This document shows positions 7,055 to 13,453 of a stretch of 13,633 nucleotides of DNA, one piece after another. The notes below the pieces were generated by a model. The model was not told the origin of the DNA, searched no databases, and worked only from the letters and a program-made list of their open reading frames with translations. Source of the DNA: Bacilli bacterium (GTDB taxonomy: Bacteria > Bacillota_I > Bacilli_A > RF39 > UBA660); the NCBI GenBank assembly GCA_016297695.1, contig JAEDGC010000044.1:1-13633 (forward strand). Direction: 5' to 3'. The position numbers and the translations under genes were made by a program. Position 1 is the first letter of the stretch, and the number at the start of each line of letters is the position of its first letter.

Positions 7055-7234
7055 AAGACACCTTCCTTTCTTTATTTAATTAGGGAAGAACCACCGATGT
7101 GACCACCACTGCAAAACAGGAAAAACAAGGTCAACAACTAGAAGCCATACCACCCCACAAACAATAACGAAAAAAACAAACATTAAAAAAACCTTATAAA
7201 TAAAGGCTTTTTGTTCAAAATTATTTCGGCAGAC
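7055..7234. other. Non-coding region upstream of rep; candidate origin or regulatory leader
   Basis: This stretch between divergent genes is unlike its surroundings. From about 7085 to 7190 the plus strand is poor in T and rich in A and C, with higher GC than neighbouring DNA. The hexamer ACCACC appears at 7090, 7102 and 7149 (the first two 12 bp apart). A terminator-like hairpin follows at 7185-7213. I see no classical long iterons, DnaA boxes or confident minus-strand promoter. An origin recognised by the adjacent Rep-like protein, or a structured leader/antisense RNA, would fit. Confidence 0.4.
7185..7213. terminator. Terminator-like hairpin between rep and the divergent HTH gene
   Basis: AAAAA.CCTT pairs with AAGG.TTTTT (one mismatch, loop ATAAATA), with T-runs on both strands. 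Since the flanking genes diverge, it ends neither of them. It could attenuate a long rep leader on the minus strand or end a small plus-strand antisense RNA. Confidence 0.55.
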
Positions 7235-7263
7235 TTGGAAACTATATGATTTAATGTTATAAT
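7235..7263 (+). promoter_or_regulatory. Promoter of the double-HTH gene
   Basis: TTGGAA at 7235-7240, a 17-bp spacer and TATAAT at 7258-7263 with a TGn extension (TGTTATAAT) make a near-consensus sigma-A promoter. Transcription should begin near 7270, leaving only about 10 nt before the TTG start. Confidence 0.8.
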
Positions 7264-7280
7264 ATTGCTAGGTGATTAAG

Positions 7281-8018
7281 TTGAGTGAGCGATTAAATAG
7301 AAGACTAAAAGAACTTAGAATTATTAATATAGATATTAAAACTCCGATTGCACGTGGATGGAGTTATTATTGTATGGAAGATAAAAAACTAAATCATGTA
7401 ATTGAAACTAGTTATGTTGAAGAAAATCGTTTACGCTATGATAAAAGAAAGGTAGTTGCTAAAGTATTACTAATGTATATCAAAGATTATGATATATCTC
7501 AAATCACTGAAGAAACTAAATTAAGTAAAAGTTCAATATACAACTATATAAGTATATATAAATCAAATAAAAACTTCATATATAATATTGGAAAAAAACC
7601 AAAGCAAACAATTTGTGCATTAGAACCATATAAATTTAAAATAGTAACAGACTTTGAAAAAGCACATATAAAAACATATAAAGAAGCACAAGAACGCATC
7701 TTTAAAATTACTGGAATACATAGAACCATACCTCGTATATATGAATTTCTTACTAAACACAATTTTAAAAAAATCAATGGCTACTATATACAGGAACCAA
7801 CTGCTGAAACTATCAAGATAAGACTGCAATGGGAAAAACAATTTCTACATGAAAGTGTTGATGAAGTAAAGGAATTCATTGACGATAATCATCTATTTAG
7901 AAAAAGAGGACTACCAACAATAATAAGAAATCAATTTGGAATAAAGTATGTTTCTGAATATAAATTGAGAGAATACATTAGAAAAAACCGACTAAGTGGT
8001 TATTTAAGTGGATTGTAA
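7281..8018 (+). CDS. Double-HTH DNA-binding protein, transposase-N-terminus-like
   Basis: A 245-aa basic protein with two predicted HTH units: about 57-92 ('LLMYIKDYDISQITEETK', 'LSKSSIYNYISIYKS') and about 131-165 ('TYKEAQERIFKITGIHRT', 'IPRIYEFLTKHNF'). This paired arrangement resembles the DNA-binding half of IS630/Tc1-type transposases, but no DDE catalytic domain follows; about 80 charged residues end the protein. It may be a domesticated DNA-binding factor or a regulator. I prefer the TTG at 7281 because AGGTGA lies 5 nt upstream. The GTG at 7272 sits almost at the predicted transcription start and would be leaderless. It has its own promoter and terminator and is divergent from rep. 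Confidence 0.6.
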   Translation: MSERLNRRLKELRIINIDIKTPIARGWSYYCMEDKKLNHVIETSYVEENRLRYDKRKVVAKVLLMYIKDYDISQITEETKLSKSSIYNYISIYKSNKNFIYNIGKKPKQTICALEPYKFKIVTDFEKAHIKTYKEAQERIFKITGIHRTIPRIYEFLTKHNFKKINGYYIQEPTAETIKIRLQWEKQFLHESVDEVKEFIDDNHLFRKRGLPTIIRNQFGIKYVSEYKLREYIRKNRLSGYLSGL

Positions 8019-8021
8019 TAA

Positions 8022-8057
8022 ACAAATAAGAGACTTAATATTAAGCCTCTTATTTGT
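8022..8057. terminator. Strong bidirectional terminator between convergent genes
   Basis: ACAAATAAGAG and CTCTTATTTGT pair, then one A-C mismatch, then CTTAAT/ATTAAG. It ends the HTH gene on the plus strand and overlaps the stop codon of the serine recombinase on the minus strand. Confidence 0.75.
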
Positions 8058-8652
8058 TGTCCTGTAGGACCTTTAAATATCTATAACCAGTATTACGACT
8101 AATAACACATAATCTACAAAACTCAGTGAAATTAATCCTGTTCTCAATATATTCAATATAATACTTAGCAACATCAGGATTCTTATTATAAATTCGCTCT
8201 TTAGTAAGCTTAGGTTGTCCACCAACACGACCTTCAGAACGAGCAGCAATAAGACCGTCCTTAACCGATTCTACAATCATTAACCTCATAATCTCACTTA
8301 CCATCGATAACATCAGTAATTGTCCCTGCATCAAAGCAGAAAGCTCACCACGACAATCTACTTCAAAGTCTCCTAATACAAACTTAATCTTCTTTTCTTT
8401 AGCAAATTCAATCAATGCCATAAAATGTTTAAGCGATCTAGTCAAACGATCAATGGAAGAACAATAAATAGTATCTCCTTCTTTAACAATACTTAAAAGT
8501 CTGTCTAGTTCCGGTCTCTTATCTTTAGAACCAGATATATACTCCTTAAACATATTCTCTGGTTTAACTCCATGAGCTTCACCAAACTTAATTTGTCTAA
8601 GTAAGTTTTGTCTTTCCTCATTAGTACTACACCTAGCATATAAATAATCCAT
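8050..8652 (-). CDS. Small serine recombinase (resolvase/invertase family)
   Basis: A 200-aa resolvase-type recombinase of normal length. The catalytic domain begins 'MDYLYARCSTNEERQNLLRQ' with R7 and nucleophile S9, and continues with R46 ('KDKRPELDRL') and D68-R69...R72 ('SSIDRLTRSLKHF'). A long E-helix region (about 103-135), a 'GRVGGQPKLT' hinge and a C-terminal HTH (about 172-198) follow. It would cut and rejoin DNA at a res-type site through phosphoserine links, for example to resolve multimers of the element. The ATG at 8652 has AAAGGA 9 nt upstream. The frame stays open 44 codons farther, but that part is not resolvase-like and overlaps likely regulatory DNA. Confidence 0.9.
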   Translation of the reverse strand: MDYLYARCSTNEERQNLLRQIKFGEAHGVKPENMFKEYISGSKDKRPELDRLLSIVKEGDTIYCSSIDRLTRSLKHFMALIEFAKEKKIKFVLGDFEVDCRGELSALMQGQLLMLSMVSEIMRLMIVESVKDGLIAARSEGRVGGQPKLTKERIYNKNPDVAKYYIEYIENRINFTEFCRLCVISRNTGYRYLKVLQDNK

Positions 8653-8690
8653 AATTCTCATTCCTTTCAGTCCCAAGAAACCTAGTTTAA

Positions 8691-8830
8691 GTAAGTGGAA
8701 CAATTTGACACTAAAATCAGCTAAAAAACATACTAAATAAACATCAAAATCTTGTACCCACTTAACAAATGTTTCTCGTGACAATTGTTTAATAACGTAT
8801 TAAAAAGTAAAAATCAACGATTTTCTCGTG
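8691..8830. repeat. Repeats between resolvase and nuclease genes; candidate res/operator region
   Basis: An imperfect inverted repeat (TAAGTGGAACAA near 8692-8703 against TTGTACCCACTTA at 8752-8764) and a perfect 9-bp direct repeat TTTCTCGTG at 8772-8780 and 8822-8830 (50 bp apart) lie between the divergent genes. Small serine recombinases usually act on a res site next to their own gene and use it for autoregulation. The assignment is positional. Confidence 0.4.
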
Positions 8831-8837
8831 TTATAAT
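8829..8837 (+). promoter_or_regulatory. Extended -10 promoter of the nuclease-like gene
   Basis: TGTTATAAT at 8829-8837 (TGn plus TATAAT), without an evident -35 box, about 40 nt before the ATG. It overlaps the end of the second TTTCTCGTG repeat, so a protein bound there would block it. Confidence 0.65.
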
Positions 8838-8875
8838 ATTATTAATAAATATTTCTGCTTTATGGGAGGTTGAGT

Positions 8876-9373
8876 ATGAAAGAACGTATTACAGAAGAAT
8901 ATATTGTAGATAAAATCATAAATTTTATGTTAAAAAAAGAGAATGGGAACTGGCATGAAGAAAAAGTAGAAAAAAGTGACTTACATAAACATGGTGTAGA
9001 TATCAAACTTGTTGGTGGTAAAAGAAACAGCGAATATTTTTTCATTGAGTGCAAAGGTAAATCCTATTCTAAGTCAGCTACATCTATAAATCGTGAAGGT
9101 TGGTTAAATGCATTAGGACAAATTATAACAAGAATGGATGTTAAAAGATATTCAATGGCAAAAGATGGTTCTGGGATTTCAGGAATAAATCACGCATATA
9201 AGTATGGACTAGGTTTATACTGGGAATCAGCTCAAGTAGCATTACGTAGAATACCCAAAGAGATAGCCCAGGTTCTATGTCTACATATTTTCTCGGTTAA
9301 TGATGATGGAAAAGTAACATACTTCACACCAAGTAAGTTTGGAAAAGAATACTCTAAAGATGACTTTAAATAA
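8876..9373 (+). CDS. PD-(D/E)XK nuclease-like protein
   Basis: A 165-aa soluble protein with a PD-(D/E)XK signature: D42 in 'KHGVDIKLVGG' followed after a beta-hairpin by E58-x-K60 in 'YFFIECKGK', a Q82 ('LGQII') helix position, and an N-terminal Glu (E8/E9) helix. These residues bind metal and cut DNA in restriction enzymes, repair and recombination nucleases. The end ('GLYWESAQVALRRIPKE', 'LCLHIFSVNDDGKV') resembles the C-terminal part of small stand-alone members. GGGAGG lies 6 nt before the ATG at 8876. No methyltransferase or helicase partner is adjacent, so a simple restriction-modification system is not supported. Substrate and role unknown. Confidence 0.6.
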   Translation: MKERITEEYIVDKIINFMLKKENGNWHEEKVEKSDLHKHGVDIKLVGGKRNSEYFFIECKGKSYSKSATSINREGWLNALGQIITRMDVKRYSMAKDGSGISGINHAYKYGLGLYWESAQVALRRIPKEIAQVLCLHIFSVNDDGKVTYFTPSKFGKEYSKDDFK

Positions 9374-9375
9374 AA

Positions 9376-9407
9376 ACAAACAGACATAATAAACTATGTC
9401 TGTTTTA
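9376..9407. terminator. Bidirectional terminator
   Basis: AAACAGACATA / TATGTCTGTTT (11-bp perfect stem, loop of 6 nt) lies between the 3' ends of the nuclease-like gene and the convergent 145-aa gene, with T/A tracts on both sides. Confidence 0.85.
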
Positions 9408-9412
9408 AATTA

Positions 9413-9850
9413 CTATAAAGTACCAATAGGTGTCCAATGAATAGTGAATGTATTGTCACTATCCTCATATTTTAACTTCGTTGTTCCATTGGCATCAGCA
9501 ACATTCTCTACTAAGCACAACATCATAGGAATATCACTCTTAATCTTATATCCATCATTCGTGTATTCTATTACTAGAGAGTTAATACCATCTCTATATT
9601 GTAACCTATCATAAATATTATCACCAAGCATCTGTTGTAAAAACAGCTTATCAACTTCAATTGAACCTATGCTAAAAAGGAAAGCTTTCTTAAAGATAGG
9701 AGAATCTATAACATCAACAACACTGGTTAAATTAATATCTAACTTCTTTAGTTTACTGCATGGTACAAGAATACTCTCACCATTATTAAATCTAATCTCA
9801 ACACTCTTAATATCTTTGCTATCTATATTATAAAATCTAGATTTTTCCAT
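9413..9850 (-). CDS. Hypothetical protein, 145 aa
   Basis: I do not recognise this protein. It has no signal peptide or membrane segment. The alternation of short hydrophobic strands and charged turns ('SVEIRFNNGESILVP', 'NSLVIEYTNDGYKIK', 'NTFTIHWTPIGTL') suggests a mainly beta protein, possibly two similar beta units around a central helical part ('VDKLFLQQMLGDNIYDRLQY'). AAGGAG lies 5 nt before the ATG, so it should be well translated. It follows the cysteine peptidase operon but a terminator separates them. It may have its own weak promoter at 9865-9890. Confidence 0.7.
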   Translation of the reverse strand: MEKSRFYNIDSKDIKSVEIRFNNGESILVPCSKLKKLDINLTSVVDVIDSPIFKKAFLFSIGSIEVDKLFLQQMLGDNIYDRLQYRDGINSLVIEYTNDGYKIKSDIPMMLCLVENVADANGTTKLKYEDSDNTFTIHWTPIGTL

Positions 9851-9892
9851 AATGACTCCTTCAACTACTTAAATATATAAACTGTTGCACAC

Positions 9893-9914
9893 AAAAAAGA
9901 TAGCAATGCTATCT
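9893..9914 (-). terminator. Intrinsic terminator of the peptidase operon
   Basis: On the minus strand AGATAGC-ATT-GCTATCT (7-bp stem, 3-nt loop) is followed by six T residues, 15 nt after the peptidase stop. Confidence 0.85.
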
Positions 9915-9928
9915 CTATATTATAATTA

Positions 9929-11254
9929 TTATTCGCTTATTAATTCAATTGCATAACCAACATTAGGAGAGAATAAATCAAATCTTGTATCTGAATACTT
10001 TATCCATGTTGTTCCATCACCATTTGATACAAAATCATATCCTGACCATGTATTACCCCATGAATTTAAAACAAGCCAAGCTTCTTTAGTATCATCCCAT
10101 CCTATAATAACCATTTCATGATTAAACTCGTCTTTTGGAGAAGATATAAAATCATTACCATAATCCATTACTAAAAGCTTAGTTCTTGTTATCTCTATAT
10201 CTTGATAATACTTATCATAATACTTATTTGTATCATTTGGATAGAGATATCTATATTCTTCCAAGTAATTATCTAGTTCTTCAGGAAACGACAAATATGC
10301 AATATCACCATCATTTCGTTCATCAAGGATACCACCAATAAAACTCCAATTACCAGGAACTAAATTACTATTATTTATACTAGCATCTAATGACTCACTT
10401 TTATCTATATTTAGAGAATTAATTTTTCTTTCAAAATCTAATAAGAATTGATAATTTATACCTTTTAATTGTGCTGATATTTCTAAGGCCTTAGTCTTTG
10501 ACCAAATTGCACAAGTATCAGAACGTCCTTGATTTCCAGCTGTAACTTTAACTTTATCTCTTATGTCATATTTAGAAGGTAAAGCTTCATTCCTAGACTT
10601 AATCATATCTGAATATAAATTATCTAACTTAGTTGGAACACATTGTTTCTCAGCTTCTATTAAATCAGCATTAATATTATTTTCACCATCATACACATGA
10701 AAAGATCTATTTTGATTATATTTAGCAATCTGTGATAAATATTCTTCATCATACGCTGGATATTTGTTAAACTTTTCTATACAAGGATAGTCATATTTTC
10801 CTAATATACTCATCAAATACTCATCTTCAGGTAAACACTTATAACTTTTACCATTAAGAATCGCTATATTACCATCACCACATGAAATAGGTTCTCCGCT
10901 TACACAATAAGAAAGATTTCCATTATCTCCACATAGTTCTTTTTCTTTCATATTCTTTTCATATAAACTATAAGCACCAATGGTAACTCCAGAAACAATT
11001 ATTGCTATCACCGTAATGTTTATATATATCTTCCAATAATCCTTACAAGCAAAATTATTTAACAGTATAATTATAAAACCAATAATCCCACTTATTAAAA
11101 GAACATACGAGTATACTTCTGCAACATCACCAATATCATCTACGTAATATACTACTGATGAAAATAAAACTAATATCAACACCAATAACAATGTCTGCCA
11201 TAACGATCTTAAGGCAGGATGTTTCTTCTTGCTTTCAATCTTATTTTTCTTCAC
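9929..11254 (-). CDS. Membrane-anchored papain-family (C1) cysteine peptidase
   Basis: A 441-aa protein with a basic N-terminus, three predicted membrane helices (about 19-37, 48-66, 77-95), a Cys-rich linker (C108, C117, C125, C140, C158, C205) and a papain-like domain from about 225. All four active-site positions are present: Q242 and C248 in 'GNQGRSDTCAIWS', H379 in 'EFNHEMVIIGWDD' and N397 in 'WLVLNSWGNTW'. By the positive-inside rule the peptidase domain faces outside. C1 peptidases with several N-terminal helices are uncommon in bacteria. The GTG at 11254 is chosen because AAGGAG is 9 nt upstream; an earlier in-frame ATG has no ribosome binding site. It follows the two-TM gene by 19 nt in an operon. 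Target unknown. Confidence 0.85.
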   Translation of the reverse strand: MKKNKIESKKKHPALRSLWQTLLLVLILVLFSSVVYYVDDIGDVAEVYSYVLLISGIIGFIIILLNNFACKDYWKIYINITVIAIIVSGVTIGAYSLYEKNMKEKELCGDNGNLSYCVSGEPISCGDGNIAILNGKSYKCLPEDEYLMSILGKYDYPCIEKFNKYPAYDEEYLSQIAKYNQNRSFHVYDGENNINADLIEAEKQCVPTKLDNLYSDMIKSRNEALPSKYDIRDKVKVTAGNQGRSDTCAIWSKTKALEISAQLKGINYQFLLDFERKINSLNIDKSESLDASINNSNLVPGNWSFIGGILDERNDGDIAYLSFPEELDNYLEEYRYLYPNDTNKYYDKYYQDIEITRTKLLVMDYGNDFISSPKDEFNHEMVIIGWDDTKEAWLVLNSWGNTWSGYDFVSNGDGTTWIKYSDTRFDLFSPNVGYAIELISE

Positions 11255-11273
11255 AACATACAACTCCTTAAAC

Positions 11274-11552
11274 TTAACAACCCCAAACAATCTTATCAAT
11301 TAACCTTGGGATAAACTTTTCAATAAATAAAACAGCAAATATAATTTCAGCAACAAGCAACAAAATAATAATGTTATATCCAAATCCAGCAGATGAAACA
11401 GTTAAAGTAAGATCAAACGGAATTTGTGTTGCCTCACATATAGAATCAGCTATTATCTTGTTTTGATGCACAAACAAGACACTAACACATGCAATAAACA
11501 ATGATTCCATAACAATTAAGAACTTACTATCTTCAAATCTTCCAGTGAACAA
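11274..11552 (-). CDS. Small two-TM membrane protein
   Basis: A 92-aa protein with two hydrophobic helices (about 11-29 and 57-77) and a short acidic/polar loop between them, so both ends probably face the cytoplasm. No known domain. The TTG at 11552 has AAAGGAG 7 nt upstream; the upstream in-frame extension runs through that ribosome binding site and the operator region, so I exclude it. It is the first gene of the peptidase operon, 19 nt from the peptidase start, and is probably its partner, anchor or substrate. That role is inference. Confidence 0.7.
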   Translation of the reverse strand: MFTGRFEDSKFLIVMESLFIACVSVLFVHQNKIIADSICEATQIPFDLTLTVSSAGFGYNIIILLLVAEIIFAVLFIEKFIPRLIDKIVWGC

Positions 11553-11568
11553 TCTATCACTCCTTTCT

Positions 11569-11609
11569 TGATAATCTTCAAAATAAAGATAATTATCACA
11601 TATATTATA
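11569..11609. promoter_or_regulatory. Promoter/operator between the peptidase operon and the XRE gene
   Basis: Minus-strand TATAAT (11609-11604) should start the peptidase operon near 11597. A perfect palindrome GATAATTATC (11588-11597) covers that start, and a second half-like copy TGATAATCTT (11569-11578) makes an imperfect inverted repeat with it. The divergent XRE-type regulator is the natural candidate to bind. A plus-strand TATATT/TATTAT overlaps, so both promoters may be controlled together. Confidence 0.5.
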
Positions 11610-11687
11610 CCGCAAAGGTAACTTTTGAAGATACCATCATTTGAGGATTTCTATGAGAAAATAATATTAGAAAGATGGAGGTGCCTT

Positions 11688-11993
11688 GTGGGAAGGAATA
11701 ATCATTCATACACTGATGAACAATTAATTGATTATAGTGAAGTAAAAAAGAATATATGTCAAAACATGCGCATCGCTAGAAAGCTTGCTAACATAAAAGT
11801 TAAAGACGCAGCTCCTGCTCTAGGTATAGAACCTGAATCATTAAAAAGAATAGAAGCACCAAGTTCAAATATTGGACCATCCTTGGAAGTATTAAGTGGT
11901 GCTATAGAATTATATGAAAAAGATCCTAACTTCTATTGGAAAAACTGGAAAGAAAACGAAAAACTATTAGATACAGAAAAGGAAGAGAATTAA
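11688..11993 (+). CDS. XRE-family HTH transcription regulator
   Basis: A protein of 101 aa from the GTG at 11688, with a Cro/C1-type HTH at about 25-80: 'NMRIARKLANIKVKDAAPAL' then 'GIEPESLKRIEA' and 'SLEVLSGAIELYEKDPNFYW'. GGAGG lies 6 nt before this GTG. An in-frame TTG at 11625 (122 aa) with AAAGGT 4 nt upstream is a possible alternative. It is transcribed divergently from the two-TM/peptidase operon across palindromic DNA, which suggests it controls that operon and itself. Its stop lies in the loop of the terminator shared with the next gene. Confidence 0.7.
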   Translation: MGRNNHSYTDEQLIDYSEVKKNICQNMRIARKLANIKVKDAAPALGIEPESLKRIEAPSSNIGPSLEVLSGAIELYEKDPNFYWKNWKENEKLLDTEKEEN

Positions 11994-12004
11994 CTCTTCC
12001 TTTT
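11977..12004. terminator. Bidirectional terminator holding both stop codons in its loop
   Basis: AAAAGGAAGAG pairs perfectly with CTCTTCCTTTT (11 bp) around the loop AATTAA. The plus-strand stop (11991-11993) and the minus-strand stop (11992-11990) both lie in the loop, so the convergent genes share one compact terminator made of coding sequence. Confidence 0.85.
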
Positions 12005-12217
12005 AAAGTGAACAATAAATGTTGTACGTGCATTATCTGTTGCTTTAAACATTTCAATATAATAACCAGCAGCATTTACTAAATAATCTATTATCTCAAA
12101 CTCTTTAATATTGTCCATTTGACTCTTAAATATAATCTCAATTACTTCTGGATAATACTTAGATAACTCTTTCTTTACAATATCAAGAGTAGGATATTCA
12201 AGTATCAATTTATTCAA
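11990..12217 (-). CDS. Hypothetical protein, 75 aa
   Basis: I do not recognise it. A short soluble protein with a helical first half ('LDIVKKELSKYYPEVIEII') and a basic end ('FIVHFKRKS'). The TTG start has GGTGA 7 nt upstream. The leader ATATCACCATCCT (plus strand) is identical to that of the next minus-strand gene upstream. A TATAAT at 12256-12251 could serve as its promoter. Confidence 0.6.
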   Translation of the reverse strand: MNKLILEYPTLDIVKKELSKYYPEVIEIIFKSQMDNIKEFEIIDYLVNAAGYYIEMFKATDNARTTFIVHFKRKS

Positions 12218-12301
12218 TTACATATCACCATCCTACGTGTTATTTAAATAATTATACATCAGCATAACATCTCATGATTCTAATATCTCATTACTACAAT
12301 T

Positions 12302-13018
12302 CTATTCAAAATACTTAAGGTATTTCTTCTTCGAATTATAAGTTTTAAACATCTTGTTATAATCTTCAATTCTAGAGTTAATATACCTTTCTTTGTATTT
12401 TTCAGTATTTCTTCTTCTATTTCTTACATAATTATCTGATTTAGAAAAATAATCTAGTCTTGCATCTATATTATCGAATAACTCTAAAACATTACCTCTA
12501 CCTCTTTGACAAAAAGCAACATTTGATAGTAATTGCAATATCTTACGACTTTCATCTAAAGTATACTCCTGAACTTCCTTTATTGGAATATCTAAGTTAC
12601 TTAAAGCCTCTACAATAGAAGGAACGTATTTAGCATTATGAATAAAATTTGAAATAATTAACTTGTAAATCATTTCATACAATTCCTCATCAGATGAACT
12701 TTCAGTACAGCTTATAAGATTTCTAAGTTCTTGATTACTATTACTCACAATTTCTGAAACGCATGTCTGAAATGGTGGAATATTAAAAAAGTTAGTTTTC
12801 ATACATCTAAGAAACATGTTCATATTAGAAATAAATTGTTCTGCAGAAATCATACCTGCAGCAGGTTCAATATCAAAAGAAAAGGTTCTATCATCAATTC
12901 TCTCCACCTCGTTCATTAAACTCCTAGTTGATAATAAAGTAAATAAAACGTTATCATACAAGCGACTCTCCTGTAGCATAATATACCTCAGCATTTCCGC
13001 CTTAGTCTCGGTTTTCAA
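12302..13018 (-). CDS. Hypothetical helical protein, 238 aa
   Basis: Not recognised. Mostly alpha-helical by composition, no membrane segment or signal peptide. The last 40 residues are strongly basic and aromatic ('NYVRNRRRNTEKYKERY', 'NSKKKYLKYFE'), which could bind nucleic acid. I prefer the TTG at 13018, 5 nt after GGTGA. ATGs at 13036 and 13030 lie at or before the predicted transcription start and within the ribosome binding site. It is transcribed toward the 75-aa gene, 84 nt away, and may be co-transcribed. It is divergent from the 87-aa gene. Confidence 0.65.
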   Translation of the reverse strand: MKTETKAEMLRYIMLQESRLYDNVLFTLLSTRSLMNEVERIDDRTFSFDIEPAAGMISAEQFISNMNMFLRCMKTNFFNIPPFQTCVSEIVSNSNQELRNLISCTESSSDEELYEMIYKLIISNFIHNAKYVPSIVEALSNLDIPIKEVQEYTLDESRKILQLLSNVAFCQRGRGNVLELFDNIDARLDYFSKSDNYVRNRRRNTEKYKERYINSRIEDYNKMFKTYNSKKKYLKYFE

Positions 13019-13040
13019 AAATATCACCATCCTCATACTT

Positions 13041-13105
13041 GTTATAACGTAATAATCAAAGTTTGAGAGCTACCTTTGTGAAAAAACATAATTCTATGTT
13101 ATAAT
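13041..13105. promoter_or_regulatory. Divergent promoters of the 238-aa and 87-aa genes
   Basis: Plus strand: TGTTATAAT (extended -10, 13097-13105) with TTGTGA at 13076-13081 as an 18-bp-spaced -35. Minus strand: TATAAC at 13046-13041 inside the palindrome GTTATAAC. The two promoters are back to back within about 65 bp, so a common regulator is possible. Confidence 0.55.
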
Positions 13106-13143
13106 GAAATAGATAAATAGTAATTTGAAAGTGAGGTATGATT

Positions 13144-13407
13144 ATGTATAATGCAGTAATAGATAATGGAAGTACATATTTATTTTTAGATAATGGCAAT
13201 GATGATGTTTATAGTGGTGATATTTCTGGATTCTTAATTAATAACAACAATATAATTAATTTAATGGATGCTTTACCAATTAAACAATACTATTTAAGAA
13301 CAAAAGAAGATATTAGAACTAAAATATCTAAAGAACAGGCATATTATTTATATCAACAACTTATAGATTATAACAATAAAAAAGAAAACTCAAATAAATC
13401 ATTATAA
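13144..13407 (+). CDS. Hypothetical small acidic protein, 87 aa
   Basis: Not recognised. The N-terminal half is Asn/Asp/Gly-rich with short beta-like stretches ('MYNAVIDNGSTYLFLDNG', 'SGDISGFLINNNN'); the second half is helical ('SKEQAYYLYQQLIDYNN'). The ATG at 13144 is chosen: GAGG is 7 nt upstream, while the ATG at 13138 touches the ribosome binding site. It has its own good promoter and two terminators behind it, so it is probably expressed as a single gene. Confidence 0.7.
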   Translation: MYNAVIDNGSTYLFLDNGNDDVYSGDISGFLINNNNIINLMDALPIKQYYLRTKEDIRTKISKEQAYYLYQQLIDYNNKKENSNKSL

Positions 13408-13409
13408 AA

Positions 13410-13452
13410 GGCAAATTACAATTTTATAGTTATTGATTTATAGTAATTTACC
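13410..13452. repeat. Long-looped inverted repeat after the 87-aa gene
   Basis: GG.AAATTAC pairs with GTAATTT.CC around a 23-nt AT loop, directly before the first terminator. It may be part of a structured 3' end or a protein-binding site. Confidence 0.4.
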
Positions 13453-13453
13453 G

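Noticed and set aside
7544..7841. Minus-strand open frames inside the double-HTH gene
   Set aside because: Antisense shadows rich in Phe/Leu/Cys as expected from complementing Lys-rich coding sequence.
7281..8018. Complete insertion sequence
   Set aside because: No DDE domain, no terminal inverted repeats and no target duplication seen around the gene.
8653..8784. 44-codon N-terminal extension of the serine recombinase
   Set aside because: Hydrophobic stretch unlike any resolvase N-terminus; the family starts at the Y-x-R-x-S strand and a ribosome binding site precedes the internal ATG.
8860..9054. Minus-strand open frame of 64 aa
   Set aside because: Antisense to the nuclease-like gene and its ribosome binding site.
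12816..13052. Plus-strand open frame of 78 aa
   Set aside because: Antisense to the 238-aa gene and runs through its promoter; no ribosome binding site.
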